This document shows positions 46,901 to 59,706 of a DNA stretch of 64,000 bases, in pieces. The notes beneath the pieces were generated by a model. The model saw only the letters and a list, made by a program, of their open reading frames with translations, was not told the DNA's origin and made no database searches. The stretch comes from Mycteria americana (taxonomy: Eukaryota; Chordata; Aves; Ciconiiformes; Ciconiidae). A program made the translations under genes and the position numbers. Location: assembly GCF_035582795.1 (NCBI RefSeq), contig NC_134366.1, forward strand, positions 134,936,756 to 135,000,755. Reading direction: 5' to 3'. Every line of letters begins with the position of its first letter. Position 1 is the stretch's first letter.

Positions 46901-49900
46901 GCATATTTCAATTTAATTTCTCCATTAAATATGAATGTTTATCTATTATTAGCTAAACCATTAAGCCCTAGCTGTCACTCTACAGAAAACGTTATGGATA
47001 TGTGCTGTTGCCAGTACTTTCATTCTCTTTCTGTGCTTTTCTTGCTGCACTTTAAACTTTTAATTAATAAAATCTAAGCCATCAGAGAAAACTATCAATA
47101 CAAGATCTACTTTAATCAATCAGCTATTCACTGTAGTACATTATTGGCAAAGCATCCTCTGGGTCCTTTCCAAAAGTCAACGGACACAACATGAGGAAAG
47201 GACAAAGTTACCTTGGTCATTACCTATGTATTAGTTTCAGACTAGTGAAAAGTCTCTAGGATCCAATAGCATTTTATCTCTTTTATTATTTTTTTAAACG
47301 AGTGCCAGAATAGAAAAATAATGCTATACTGAGGTTCTACAAAAGGTACCTGAGAATGACACAATGACTCAGAAAGACCGTCCAAGGAAAGCTAATTGCC
47401 CCAAGGGAGGAGGACAGGTTTTCAAAGATAAAAGTAAGGTTTCCTTTTAGCTGAGCTCAAACAAGAAAGAAAGAAAGAGTTTCTTGAATCTCCAAATCCA
47501 AAGGCCTGAAATACTGTAGATCAGAAACATTAACAGAACATTTCTACGTAAATCACTTGACACACTCGTCCTAATTTAAAGGCTTATGTTTTCTGCTCCC
47601 TCAGAAATCAGGTGTCCCTTCCTATTCTTCCAAGGAAACTACAAAAAACGTAAGCATTAATGGGCAGCAGCTAAAGAGATGCAAAGATCCACCTCCCTTC
47701 AGCACAGTAGCACTAACCAGCATTTACCACCCACCATGACAGACGTCCTGTTAAGTGTTATTGAGATATTCTCAGGCTTTTTTTTTTTTTTTTCCTTTTT
47801 AAAGAAACTAAAACTCCCCTCTTCCTTAAGACATCCAGGCAAGTAGGTTATAGTGAAGTAAATAAAGTATGAGATTGTCTTTAATCTCACCCATCAGGCA
47901 GTTAAACATCAGGACGAAATTAGTCATCTAGGCTTCTTTCTTTAGTAAAGCTAAGAAGGAAAGTTAACACCCGAAAGGGAGACATGCAATCCTTAGATAG
48001 TTATTTAACATAGTAAAAATTAATCATCCTCTGGAAATACCTCTTTTTTTGACCTGTAAACTAAACTACTAGCATGGACAATATGCCTCCTGTCTGTATG
48101 GCTACAGTCAGGTGAGCTGAACACCCCTCAGAAGGAATTTATTAAACTGGGCATACCGAAAAAAAGACAATTTTTCTCTTCAGGTTTTCTGTGGAAAAAG
48201 CAAAGCACTGTCAAAATTAACATCTCCATCTCCAGTCCCAAGAAACCACATGACCCTTTATAATGAAATCAAGCCAGGTCTGTGCTATAAGATGCTACTG
48301 ACCACAGCTGTGCTGGTTAGGGGAATGAACCAAAAAGAGCTGCCAGTCTGGCTTTAGCACTGTCTCAGCCACACATAAATCCTCAGTTAGCATTGTTAAG
48401 CTACCAAGATATTGAAAATAGCCTGTTCACATTTAACAACAAGTGGTGAAACACAGGGAGAGAGGGTCAGGGCCTCTAGTGCTTTGCCCTTCATCCAGCA
48501 GTTTTCCCTGTCAAATTCTATCTTTGGGATTTGGTAGCATTTCCCACACATCCCCTACAGATGTAAGAGGAATGTAACGAGATGAAGCAATAAGAAATAA
48601 CTGCTGATTGGTTTTTGCTCTGTGGAATGGGGAAATAATGTTTTTTTAACTAAAACATGTACAGAAGTTGGAATATTTCAGAAATTAATAAAACCAATGT
48701 CTTCAGTGATTTTTTTTTTGCCACTTTCTGGAGAATACTACTTCAAATTTTGCTTGCAGTGTTGTATGTTATTAGAATCAAGCTTGCTTTCTTTCAAGAC
48801 TTCAAGTACTTTCTTGAGTTATGGGAGAAACACAACAATAAAAATATTTTCCCTGATGCGTTTAGCTTATATTTTGGGTTTACACTTTCAACTGTGAATG
48901 TTATCTTGAAGAATGTAAATCTTACCACTCCCAAATTATGATACCTATGTAAGTAAATTAGCAGCCACAATTTAGTCCAGATTCAGTGACATATTGCTAA
49001 TAAAACAGCTAAAAAAAATACCGCACAATGATTGGATTGAAGAGGTATGAGTGGATTTCAGAGAGGCAGTTGCGCTGTGGAGGTCAGGGGTGAATTTCTA
49101 TCCTCGTTGGTCTTCTGAATGGCTCTTCTAGGAGCCACGCAAGATGCTGATCCAAACCGAGACCTCCACATATGGTCTGATGCATCTGAAAAAATCCCTT
49201 CAAGGTGCAGCCCTGGCCATTTGATAAGAGGAAACTGAATTCTTTCATCATTCAAAGCTGACTTGTCTCCTCACTCCAAGGGTGAAGGGACCATTACCTT
49301 CCGTGACTCAGGAATTTGAATGGTTTACATGTAAGAGACTGTAAAACATCCCTGCAGATAGCTCTAAACCATCAATAAAATAATATATATTCTTTCTTTT
49401 TTGTTTGGCAAAAGTATGATAAGAAGTTCCCAGTTTCTCCATCTCCTTTATGGCACGGAGTATCTACTCCTACACATTCCTCAAGAATGAGTTCCATACA
49501 TGCACATTTCAAATCTTCCCAAACACTCGTCCATAAAACTAATTGCTTTTTTTGTGTGACTGAGGTTACACTAGAGAATCACACTTTAATCTAAATTTCC
49601 TAGCCCTATTTATGCTGGCATCAAAAGCATAACAAGGAGTAATCTTCCTTTTTTAATTTCTTTCTTTTTTTTTTTTTTTTTTAAGTAAAATCATCCTTTC
49701 ATAGTAGGTTTTTTAACATGTTATGTAACTAAGTATAATGAAACAATCACTCTGAAGGAACCTGTCTCTTGCACATAAACATTTATGTTTTTAAATTCTT
49801 TGTGCAGAATAATTTTGCCACACATACCAATAATTAAAACATACAGGAAAGAAAAGGTTCTTCCTCTCTTTTTATTTATTTATTTTTTAGGAATGATGAT

Positions 49901-50230
49901 TAAAATTATTAAAATTAAAATAATAAAAATTATGCTATTTTGGAAATAAAAACTATTATTATTAATAATAAACAGACTACTTGTCTTGCATTAAATAAAA
50001 AAAAGAACTTTAAAGAACTTAATTTCTATGTTGTTAGTTTTTCCTAATCCATCACTGGGAGTCCACACTCGTATTTCTTATGCAATTAAAAGCTTCCAAA
50101 GAAGTCACCAATTATTACACAAGGGATGAAGAACACAGCATTTCCTGACTAATTAAAAATTCACAATGGGTGTCCCAGACATTAGCAAAGTTTGCTGTCA
50201 TCTTGCACTTGAGACACTACAGTTGTCTAC

Positions 50231-50839
50231 GGTACTGGTTTTGGCTGGGATAGAGTTGATTTTCTTCATAGTAGCTAGGATGGGGCTATGTTTTGGATTT
50301 GTGCTTGACAATACAGGGATGTTTTAGTCACTGCTGAGCAGTGCTCACACAGGGTCAAGGCCTTTTCTGCTTCTCACCCCACCCCGCCAGTCAGTAGGCT
50401 GGGGGTGCACAAGAAGTTGGGGGGGGGGGGGGGGACGACACACACACACACACACAGCTGGGACAGCTGACCTCACCTGACCAAAGGGCTATTCCATACC
50501 ATATGGTGTCATGCTCAGCATATAAAGCTGGGGGAAGAAGAAGGAAGGGGAGGACGTTTGGAGTGATGGCGTTTGTCTTCCCAAGTAACCATTATGCGTG
50601 ATGGAGCCCTGCTTTCCTGGAGATGGCTGAACACCTGCCTGCCCATGGGAAGGAGTGAATGAATTCCTTGTCCTGCTTTGCTTGCATGCACAGCTTTAGC
50701 TTTATGTATTAAACTGTCTTTATCTGAACCCATGAGTTTTCTCACTTTTACTCTTCCAATTCTCTCCCCCATCCCACTGGCTGGGAGTGAGCGAGCAGCT
50801 GGGTGGGGCTTAGTTGCCAGCTGTGGTTGAACCACGACA
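50231..50839 (+). mobile_element. Solo LTR of an endogenous retrovirus, copy 1
   Basis: This 609-bp element starts GGTACTGG (decayed from TGTGCTGG) and ends CCACGACA. It has a TATAAA at 50521, a poly(A)-type ATTAAA near 50708, and imperfect 5-bp flanks (TCTAC and TATAC) that look like a target-site duplication. It is near-identical for long stretches to the copy at 52468-53071. It carries a private 16-base G-run (50419-50434) and a CA-repeat (about 50438-50457). It lies antisense to ASPH. No gag, pol or env sequence adjoins it. A 5-bp duplication would fit an ERVL-type LTR, but the class is uncertain. Confidence 0.88.
50419..50457. repeat. (G)16 plus (CA)n microsatellite inside LTR copy 1
   Basis: A G-run and CA-repeat lie where the sister LTR has only GGGAGGGGACACAG. 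They expanded after insertion. Confidence 0.9.
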
Positions 50840-51084
50840 TATACCATGCAAATCTTGTATTTATTAATCATTTCAGCCATCCTATCCCCATTCTCAGTTT
50901 TGAAAATGCCTGAGCTCATTTTATAGTATCTTAGTTAAATCTTGTGCTCAGTCTGAGATTGGTGTCTGCTACTCACAGGCAGTGATTCAGACTTCACAGA
51001 TTAGAATTTTCCCTGCTTAATACCTTCGATTATAGTTGTTATTAAAAAAATAAAATCAAAGTATGCAGAAACAAACTGCCTTAC

Positions 51085-51222
51085 CTTCACCAGTTCTGTA
51101 TAACTGGTTTCCCTTGCTGTCCACCAAGGTTGAGCTTTCAGTCCCTTGACATTGTAGAGGGAGCGCTGCCAAACTGATGCAAAGTGACCTCTTTGGTATC
51201 CAAGTTCATACCACTTGTATGC
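51085..51222 (-). CDS. ASPH: ASPH exon, last TPR-like repeat and linker
   Basis: This 138-bp symmetric exon (phase 0-0) encodes 46 residues, matching human 543-588: AYKWYELGYQRGHFASVWQR, then SLYNVKGLKAQPWWTARE and TSYTELVK. It covers the end of the C-terminal TPR-like repeat and the helix that packs on the oxygenase domain. It is bracketed by two same-direction solo LTRs about 0.25 kb and 1.25 kb away. Loss or skipping would remove 46 residues without a frameshift. The acceptor is GCAATCTTTTAG and the donor GTAAGG. Confidence 0.97.
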
Positions 51223-52467
51223 CTAAAAGATTGCAGTTGTTAACAACCAAATTCATATCAGCTAAGCTCCCACAGAAAAAGAGTAACTTACGCTTTTTTG
51301 GTAAGGTAACAGACTGTCTCTTTGGATACCAGGGTTGTTCTTCTAACGTAATGTAGTAATGAACACTTAAAGGAAAAACAACCAAACAAACCCCCAAAAT
51401 CCCAGGTAACAACCCCAAAATAGATCAGTCGGCCAAAGCTGTCCAATCCAGCATTAGCAAAATAGGATAATCTTCTCACAACCATTCTCACCAAATATGG
51501 GTCAGTAAGCTAGGTGCTGTCCTTGGACTTGGGAGATCCAATTGTTTCGCATCTTGGTCAAACTTATTTTCTCTCTATTTCAATTCTCTACCTAAGAATT
51601 AACAATGACTGCCTTCTGCTGCCAATGGAGATGCTGTGATGATGAAAACAGTGCTGACTTTAGGGATCTAAATTGTTACATAATTATCTAATGCACTTGG
51701 GTTTCTTCAAATATTTGTTGCCACACCAGAATTGAGCTGATGCTACTAAATTTTCTTGTCCCTTCCCTTTATTTCACATGGTAGAAACCTACTGAGGCTA
51801 ATACCAGGCCTTTTTTTGTCTTATTCTCCTTTTCCACAACTTGCTTTACCACTCTGGAGCAGCAAAACAAGGTCCTGCAACGAAAGAAAATGGGAAGCTT
51901 GGAAAGAAAAGATCCAGCATGAGCAGCACTGTGATGAACCATATACAGAGAAGGCTACATATAGCTGCCTCCCTCCTATCCAGCATTGCTGCTACAGCTG
52001 CAATATTTTAGACAACACGGAAAAAAACCCGGATATGACAGGACAGCTAAGTAGGGAGATACGAGGTAAGAAGTCCAGAGCAGAGGCACTGAGGCAAGCA
52101 GCAATCCCTGCCTTGAACAGAAATCGTCCAAAACCCTCTTCAGAGTCATGCGCAGAGTCCCTCTCTAGCTACACCGCTTGAAATTCGCTCCCTCCCAAGC
52201 CTGCAACCTATCCAATTCACCTCTGCCTAAGTGTCACTCATCCAACTTGGACCAGGTTCTTATGCTCCTTCACCCAACCTGATATTTAGTCTTATCTCAC
52301 TCTACATAAAACAGCCTATAATTTCACCCTTGTGCTTCCAGTTAATAATAGTCTCCCTACACCTCATCATTAGCCGCCTTCCCTGGCTGTATCCACATCC
52401 TTGCCAAGTTCTCCTCAAAAAAACAAACCCTCCACTTTTCTTTCCAGCAGGAGTATGGAAAATCTGA

Positions 52468-53071
52468 TGTGCTGGTTTTGGCTGGGATAGAGTTAATTTT
52501 CTTCATAGTAGCTTGTACGGGGCTATGTTTTGGATTTGTGCTGGAAACAGGGTTGATAAGACAGGGATGTTTTTGTTACTGCTGAGCAGTGCTCACACAG
52601 GGTCAAGGCCTTTTCTGCTCCTCACCCCACCCCACCCCACCAGCGAGTAGGCTGGGGGTGCACAGGAAGCTGGGAGGGGACACAGCTGGGACAGCTGACC
52701 CCAACTGACCTAAAGGGCTGTTCCATACCATATGGTGTCATGCTCAGCATATAAAGCTGGGGGAAGAAGAAGGAAGGGGGGGGGACGTTCGGAGTGATGG
52801 CACTTGTCTTCCCAAGTAACCGTTACGCGTGATGGAGCCCTGCTTTCCTGGAGATGGCTGAACACCTGCCTGCCCATGGGAAGCAGTGAATGAATTCCTT
52901 GTTTTGCTTTGCTGGCACGTGCGGCTTTTGCTTTTACCTATTAAACTGTCTTCATCTGAACCCGTGAGTTTTCTCACTTTTACTCTTCCAATTCTCTCCC
53001 CCATCCCACTGGTTGGGAGTGAGCGAGCGGCTGGGTGGGGCTTAGTTGCTGGCTGGGGTTAAACCACGACA
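52468..53071 (+). mobile_element. Solo LTR of an endogenous retrovirus, copy 2
   Basis: This 604-bp element starts TGTGCTGG and ends CCACGACA (canonical TG...CA). Its flanks TCTGA and TCTGG look like a slightly decayed 5-bp target-site duplication. It has a TATAAA near 52750 and an ATTAAA near 52940. It has the same orientation and family as copy 1 and is antisense to ASPH. The better-preserved ends suggest it is younger than copy 1, or that copy 1 mutated more. There is no internal proviral sequence. Confidence 0.9.
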
Positions 53072-55004
53072 TCTGGACAAGATGAACACTGTCCCCAGTA
53101 ACAGTCTGGTATCGCAGTTTCCCTGCATGACTAACTATTTTAATTGTTATTTGTTTTTCAAAGAGAGTCATTTCTCCTGTTCTAACTCATGAGCATGTGA
53201 CAGTTGTCCATTAATCTGCCCACATTTGACATGAAGGCTAAACCAAAAAGACTTGAGACAAAAACCACAGTACTAACTCTTAAGTTAAAGAATAATCATT
53301 TTATGTATGGGGTCTAATGGAAAGCAAAACATACAATCAAATAAACACACCTCTAGGAAAACAATTCATGTCAGCTTATTATTTATGTTTACCTTCAAGC
53401 CAGTAAACTAGAAGGAAAAACACAACTTTTTTGGATAAAAATCAGCCATGAGAACAGTGTGTGACTTACTAAGAATTACTTAGTCTTAGCAGTCAGTCAG
53501 TCAAGAAAACAAAAAGCTATTGGAAATTCTTCATGTAATGGATTATTTCTAAAAATTTCCAGGTGTCATCTTAGAGATCTTTTATTTCAGATATAAGGTA
53601 AGAAATTACTTTGGGTGGTTTTGTCTTCAGATTTTTACATAAGTCTCTACATTGTAACCATAGATTATTTTTTGAGAGTCTGTAAATTTTCTTCAAGCTT
53701 TTAAAAAATGTGGTACTTTGATCTTTATAACTCTCCTGAAGTATGGAGGAAAGGCTGCAATAGAATGTTGCCTTACAGTATTTATCTGAAGTACAGAAAA
53801 ACAGTGTGGATGAACAGAATAACAACAGACCGTATATTAGCTTTCCTCTTTTTTCCCCTAGAGAAGCTTTGTAAAATTGTGTATGGGTCAAAAAAAAAAA
53901 ATTATGTATTACCTTTGGGTAATACACAGTATATCTTTAAATTTTGATGTTATCTTGGTTAAGTCTCTGAAATGGAAGCATTATGATTTATAATGTATGT
54001 TCCCCAAGATGTAAGTTGTAATAGCAGTGGGATATCAATAGATCGTTCATGCTGACTGCCTGCATTCATTTCTAATGTCTGGAGTTAGCCCAAATGATAA
54101 GGGGGATAAACTACTTGTTTCAGCCACTGTCTGATGAGTATGAATGTTGCTGGTCTTTAAGATCCATCAGCTATAATCACGATGTATAATACTGTTAATC
54201 CTTATCTGTTAGAAGAATTGTGCAATGAGGTTGCCTTTGACAGCATGGAATAGGGTTAGGTTGCCTCGCTCATCCTTTCCAGTCCTGAGTTTCCATGAGA
54301 AACCTTTCTTTTCGCATGCAGATCTTGGCAGTGGAAAGACTAAATAATGACCACTGTACTTATTCAGGAGACCTACAACAGTATAGCTTCTTTTCCAGGA
54401 AAGTAAATGTTTGAGATGCACTCAGTTTATAAATTCTGTGTGAACAGCACTTTGTTCTATAATACCTTCCACATTTCCAATTTATCTTTTTTTAAGTCAA
54501 TTTGGCATTTTATCAAATTATAGTTGGAAAAGGCATACTCAACACTGTTTCCCTAACACTTACCAAGACCACATTCATAATTCCTAATTTAGCTCTAATA
54601 GATTAATATCTACCTTCAACAAACCTTCAGGGATAGCAATTTCACATGTTCCTTAAATATTGATCTGTTTCCTTGATTAAATCTTGAAGTTCAGCAAGTC
54701 TAGCAAGGTCAGTGAGAAAAATTTAGCTTAATAGTGGACTTCCCACTGATAAATTTAAAAGTCTTCTCTATGCCAAGAAGTTCATTTGTCACTGATTAAA
54801 ACTTTTTCTACAGCAGATTTGACCATTCACTCTATAAACATTAACACATAATTATCCTGGCGATTGGGATGATAGACATTAATTACTTCTGTGTGGTATC
54901 TTTAGTCAAACATTGTAATGGGATGCTCTAGGTTCAACCATTCAACCCAGAATATCCCATAGAAGTACATAGGGATTTCCTTTTTGGTTTTCTGTTGAGA
55001 GAAG

Positions 55005-55085
55005 GACAGACAGACAGAGTCAGACAGAGAGACAGCACGCACGCAAGCAGACGCTGTGTGTGCATGTGCACGTGTGTGTGTGTGT
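55005..55085 (+). repeat. GA/CA/TG-rich simple sequence
   Basis: ACAGACAGACAGAGTCAGACAGAGAGACAG-like sequence is followed by CACGCACGCAAG and then a TGTG tract. It is low-complexity intronic sequence. Confidence 0.85.
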
Positions 55086-56323
55086 TTACATATAGAATGA
55101 GGCCGACATTCTCACTTGTAAATGAACTTTTAAATTCAGAAAACTTCATTGGAAGAATATTTTATTGTACTTTCAGAGAAGGCAATCTAACTTAAAAAAT
55201 ACAGATATTACTACATTTCAATGTATATATAAGGTATTGTAATAAAAATTCCATGTTTTATGAAAAAAGAAAATTAACCTGATGAACTAGGCTTAAGAAA
55301 GATCACTAACATAGGTTTCATTATAGTCCATCTGCCTATAGTTCATATTGGAGAACTGCCTACCTACTGGGCCAAGATACTCAAGAGGTCAGCATTCTTT
55401 ACAGTATTTTAGGTATCAATATTTCAGACCTATTACTAGATAAGTATTAAAAAGCAGTTCCACTATGCCTTTTTATTCTTATTCTTTTCACATTTCCCAT
55501 CCATGAACCTGAACAGGTTTTTTAGGTTTGTTTTTTTGTTTGTTTGTAAGTTCATGCCCATAGTAAAGTTCATTACTAATAACAGCCTTCAACAAAAGCC
55601 CTTTGCTCCCCTCCCATGGCTGTAGTGCTAATTGGCACATTTCAATTTGGCTTTTACATTAAATTTGGTTTTAAATTAACGAATTGGAAACTCTTACAGT
55701 TTTCAGTTGCATATGTTCGCTTTTGTTGGGCATGCAACAGATTTGTTGCACAAACGTCTGCTTTTCTCATCTGTTTGCTACTTTAATTACTGAACAAATA
55801 CCGTAACTCAGCCCACACATTCAGTCTTCCAGACTGACCACACATGGTCTTTTTTTATCACGTACTTATTGGTGCTCAAGGTCACTTTGGGAAAGAAGGC
55901 AGGTTTAAAAAACACTGTTATATCAGAGGTGTGAGAGAACTTCTATACAGTGATATACATGTAACTGTTTTGTTTTAAACTCTGGTTAAAATCTTTGTTG
56001 TAAGTGGTAGGAGAAGAAAACAGACTCTAAAAACACCTTCATTGAATTTTTGAAAAATGTTTGGTCCCTCAGTTCAAACTGCCCCATGCAAGCTTCAAAA
56101 GTTTAGGTTAGTTCTAAAGCAAGGGATGCTAAGAGATTGTATTGTTAAACCAACGGCAGATTTTTTGCTGTTGCTCGTCTTGACCTCTACACACATATGC
56201 TGGATTGTTACTGCAATAGGACTACTCATGTTTTCAACACTGAGCCCGTGCTTAAAGGTTTTTCTGGATTCTGCAGTCCATCAGAGGTTTAGACTTTAAA
56301 GCAAGAACATGTTAAATGCGTAC

Positions 56324-56413
56324 CTCTTTGTCTCCCATTCTCTGCAAGGCATCACCCAGATGAAAATAAAAGCGTCCATCATTTGTACCGGGGTCACCAG
56401 ACTCTAGTCCTTC
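56324..56413 (-). CDS. ASPH: ASPH exon, TPR-like repeat
   Basis: This 90-bp symmetric exon encodes 30 residues, matching human 513-542: EGLESGDPGTNDGRFYFHLG, then DALQRMGDKE. It forms the turn and first helix of the last TPR-like unit. The acceptor is TTTTTTTCAG and the donor GTACGC. Conservative changes from human include D-to-N in GTND and M/V swaps. Confidence 0.97.
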
Positions 56414-57094
56414 CTGAAAAAAATTAAAAAAAAAAAGGTATAAGAGAAACTTCAATAGGACTTCTAAAAGAGTTCATTTGACTGCCGTAAATAGGCTGCC
56501 AATTCTATGCAAGAGACAGTCTATGAAATTGGCTAGAAAATATAACCACCACGGTAACCTGGAACTTAGGTTGAATGAATACAATACTTCAGTAAAAAAA
56601 AACCAATTGAGAAATGTTATCAGTTTTCCAAATGTCATGGCCTCTCTCCTCAGTCCCTCCAAGACAGAGGTGTATTCAGAGATGGACACTTGCCCCTGAC
56701 CCTATATACATATACACAAGCATTTTAGAAAGCTGGATTAAGGTTTTATTTTGTGGTAGTTCTTCCCAAACACTCAGAAGTATAAGCAAGCCCTCTCTGG
56801 ATTTTTCAAGAACCTTAAGTTTGTAGCATACTGCCAAACGCAAAACAATTTGAGACTCACAGATGTGTACTTAGGGTTAACCACTAATAAACCAAATACT
56901 TGACATTTAAGAATTGATGAGTCTCAATGTACAAGCTTGTTCCAGTTCATAGGCAGTGATATAGCAATATAACTCCAACACGTAGCTTAAACTGTGATTT
57001 GTGGTTAGTATGCTTCTACCTTGACATGTTTTATACATTCCAGTTCTATTTTTTACAGGTAAAGTATTTACTGTAGGTGAGAAAAGAAAAATAC
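56414..57094 (-). other. ASPH: ASPH intron, 681 bp
   Basis: This short phase-0 intron has no repeats or other features visible. Confidence 0.93.
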
Positions 57095-57193
57095 CTTTAG
57101 ATAGGGTATGCTCTCTGCTATCTTGTTTTCTGCCTTCAGGATAAAGCCATAATGTACTTTGGCAAAGCCATCATTTGGAGCCAGGCTTAGAAC
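57095..57193 (-). CDS. ASPH: ASPH exon, TPR-like repeat
   Basis: This 99-bp symmetric exon encodes 33 residues, matching human 480-512: VLSLAPNDGFAKVHYGFILK, then AENKIAESIPYLK. The small-hydrophobic spacing (FAKVHYGFIL, ENKIAESIPYL) is that of a TPR helix pair. The acceptor is TATCCAACAG and the donor GTATTT. Confidence 0.97.
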
Positions 57194-59592
57194 CTGTTGG
57201 ATAGCAAATGAATTAAATACTCATGTAAGGATCTATGCAAATTAAGAAACCTGTGCACATACTACTATTTAATGATGCGATGACATTTTCTTCCATTGCT
57301 GACTCTCAGATAAATTCTTGGCTTGGCTGTACTTTCTTTTTCCCATTCACTTTTGTGCTTCTCCAGAAAAATCTATTACAAGCCAAACTTGAAAATCTCA
57401 GAAGTAAAATTATTCCAACCAGAATCTCTGAATTGTATTATTTTTTGTTGTCCATCTTTCTCCACCCTCTCTCTTGAGTTACAGCATGTTACATTACAGA
57501 ATTAACACCATTCATTAACATTTAAGTTACCTATCCCAGGTTTGACTAATCTGAAGGAAAGCAGCTGCTTTTGACCAAGTCTACAGCACAGTCACGGGAA
57601 GCATAGTGTAGAAGTATACCTGAAATAGTTTAATATTAGACAGGTTTATACTGGTGGCAAACTAGTCTTGGCAAGAGAAAATATACTACGCTGCGAAGCA
57701 CAGTGAGTACAATTTAGACAGATGCTGTAAAATAACGGTTGCATCACATGATGGGACTGCGCAAACCCTGGGAACACAAAGGGCATTCTCAGCACAACAG
57801 TGAACTGGAGCACTCTGGAAGAGCTTACACTTGCGTGGCCAAGAGAAAGCTATCAGATGGTAATGCAAGGTCTAATGCAGCAGTGATTCAATGTGCTTTC
57901 ACACTAGAAGGTGATGGATAAATTATTCTTGTATAGTTGTGTGCTGGACTCTTTGACCAAGACCTAGCATGCTGAATTAAGCTAAAAGATTTTGTATCCT
58001 GAACAAGATTCAGATAATGTCTGAGTTATAACCTGACTTAATTTTGCAGGAAAGGAAAACCCATAGGCAAATATCCAGAGATGTATATTTCATGGGGACT
58101 GTGCAAGAGAAAGATTTGCGAATACAGGGACAGCTGTAGGAAAGGATCACTGTACAGGGGAGTGTTTCAGGGAAAGGAGGCGTGAAGCTGGCTGGCATGA
58201 GTTCTGAAACATGTACCCCCAACATTACTGAGATAATTTAAGTGAATTTGTTCTGCCCCAGCCAAGGGGAAAATTAGAGAATGTCTTGATCTACTTTCCA
58301 GCTCCATGTTTCTATGATGTAGATATTCAATATCATTTGTAGCTCAATTACATGGTCAAGTTAATCTGTTGTTACACCTCTTCTCTCATTAAAATAAGGG
58401 TGGATAGTCTTATCAGCACAGATCGTAAGACTGTGAGGACCATTGCAAGTGCCTGGGAGTGCAATTACAGAGGCTGACACCTTCTGAATGTCTAGCACAG
58501 TCACTAAATACAAAACAATGGACAGATGAGCAATTTCTCTCGCCTAAATCCATTTTTGAAGCTACTAAACTTATGCCATGGATAAAATGTCTGCATACAT
58601 TACAGCCATTTCCCTCTGCCTTTTCCAGTCATGTCTAACCTAATTTTTCAATCAAAATAATTACAAGCAAAACCATAACAAGTCCTCTGGGCCAATTTCT
58701 CTGCTTTCTCAAACCTTGTTACATACAAACTACATCTGAGCAAAACCAAAATCAGTGCAACGTGGGTATAAAATGTTGTGAATTTAAAATAGCAGCATTC
58801 CATTTCTTTTTGCAGAAAATAGCTACTATGAAGGAACAAGCAATTTGAGAATCTGTCTGAAGTCCATAACATGCCACATTATTAACAAAAAGTGAACTTG
58901 GCAATTCACTAGAGTAAGGATGAGCTTGATCCCTAGTATAACAATATGCTACCACCTTATGCAACTTATGCTTTTTGTCTACAGCATTCTGTGTATAACC
59001 ATTTTGATCCAAGAATCTGGACCTGCAGGGTGAAATAAAATGACTGACAGAAACACTTATTAGTCATATAATTTCGTTACAGTTCCTTTAACTATAGGAT
59101 AAAGCTATCCGATTAGTTAAGACAGAATTTTCTGTATTACAGTTCATTTAAACTATGCTGGGTTGCATTAAGGCATGATCTATATTCAGAGCCCCTAAAG
59201 AGAAGTGAAGAGATACAATCAGCAGAAATTACACTGGAAGTATTTAATGTAAATTGTATTACTCTGTTGCTGTTGTTGCGTGCAATATTAATTATGTTTA
59301 GAAAAAAGTTTTACTAAACTGTTCATAGCCCATTAAATAGTAATCATGAATATAGAAATTAACCTCTGGGGCTATCAATAGCTAATTAGCCAGGGCAGAG
59401 TACTGTGTTAATGTGGATATTCTGCTTTTGGTACCTGAGATAGCTCAGTCAGAGCTGGCTCATGCATGTCTGTGTAATGCTGCACTGAGCCATGCAGACA
59501 TGCCTCAGCATGGCAGGCAGAAAAAGTGCTATTAGCAGAGTAACTGGTCTTATAAAGTTCTCTTCCACTGTATTTGATCATAATCTGTAGAC

Positions 59593-59706
59593 CTTTGAAA
59601 ACAAAAATCGCTCTAAATTCTACTAGGACTACTTTTAACATTATGTTTTCTTTGAAAATAAAAATAGCTCTGAATTCTACTAGGACTACCTTTAATGTTA
59701 TGTTTT
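59593..59706. repeat. 57-bp tandem duplication (2 copies)
   Basis: Two adjacent 57-bp units begin CTTTGAAAACAAAAATCGCT (59593) and CTTTGAAAATAAAAATAGCT (59650) and share ATTCTACTAGGACTAC. They differ at only a handful of positions. Confidence 0.93.

Larger units (their letters stand above)
43929..51084 (-). other. ASPH: ASPH intron, 7,156 bp
   Basis: This phase-0 intron is AT-rich, with T-runs at about 47779-47794 and 49665-49682 and a T/A-rich stretch at 49870-49980. The solo LTR at 50231-50839 lies near its 3' (ASPH-sense 5') end. I see no gene-like sequence in the rest. Confidence 0.9.
51223..56323 (-). other. ASPH: ASPH intron, 5,101 bp
   Basis: This phase-0 intron contains the second solo LTR (52468-53071) and a GA/CA-rich, then TG-rich simple-sequence patch at about 55005-55085. 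The rest is AT-rich unique-looking sequence with no coding signal. Confidence 0.9.

Noticed and set aside
50231..53071. A complete provirus with 5' and 3' LTRs
   Set aside because: The DNA between the two LTRs holds an ASPH exon and intron, has no retroviral coding similarity, and each LTR has its own different 5-bp flanks, so these are two solo LTRs.
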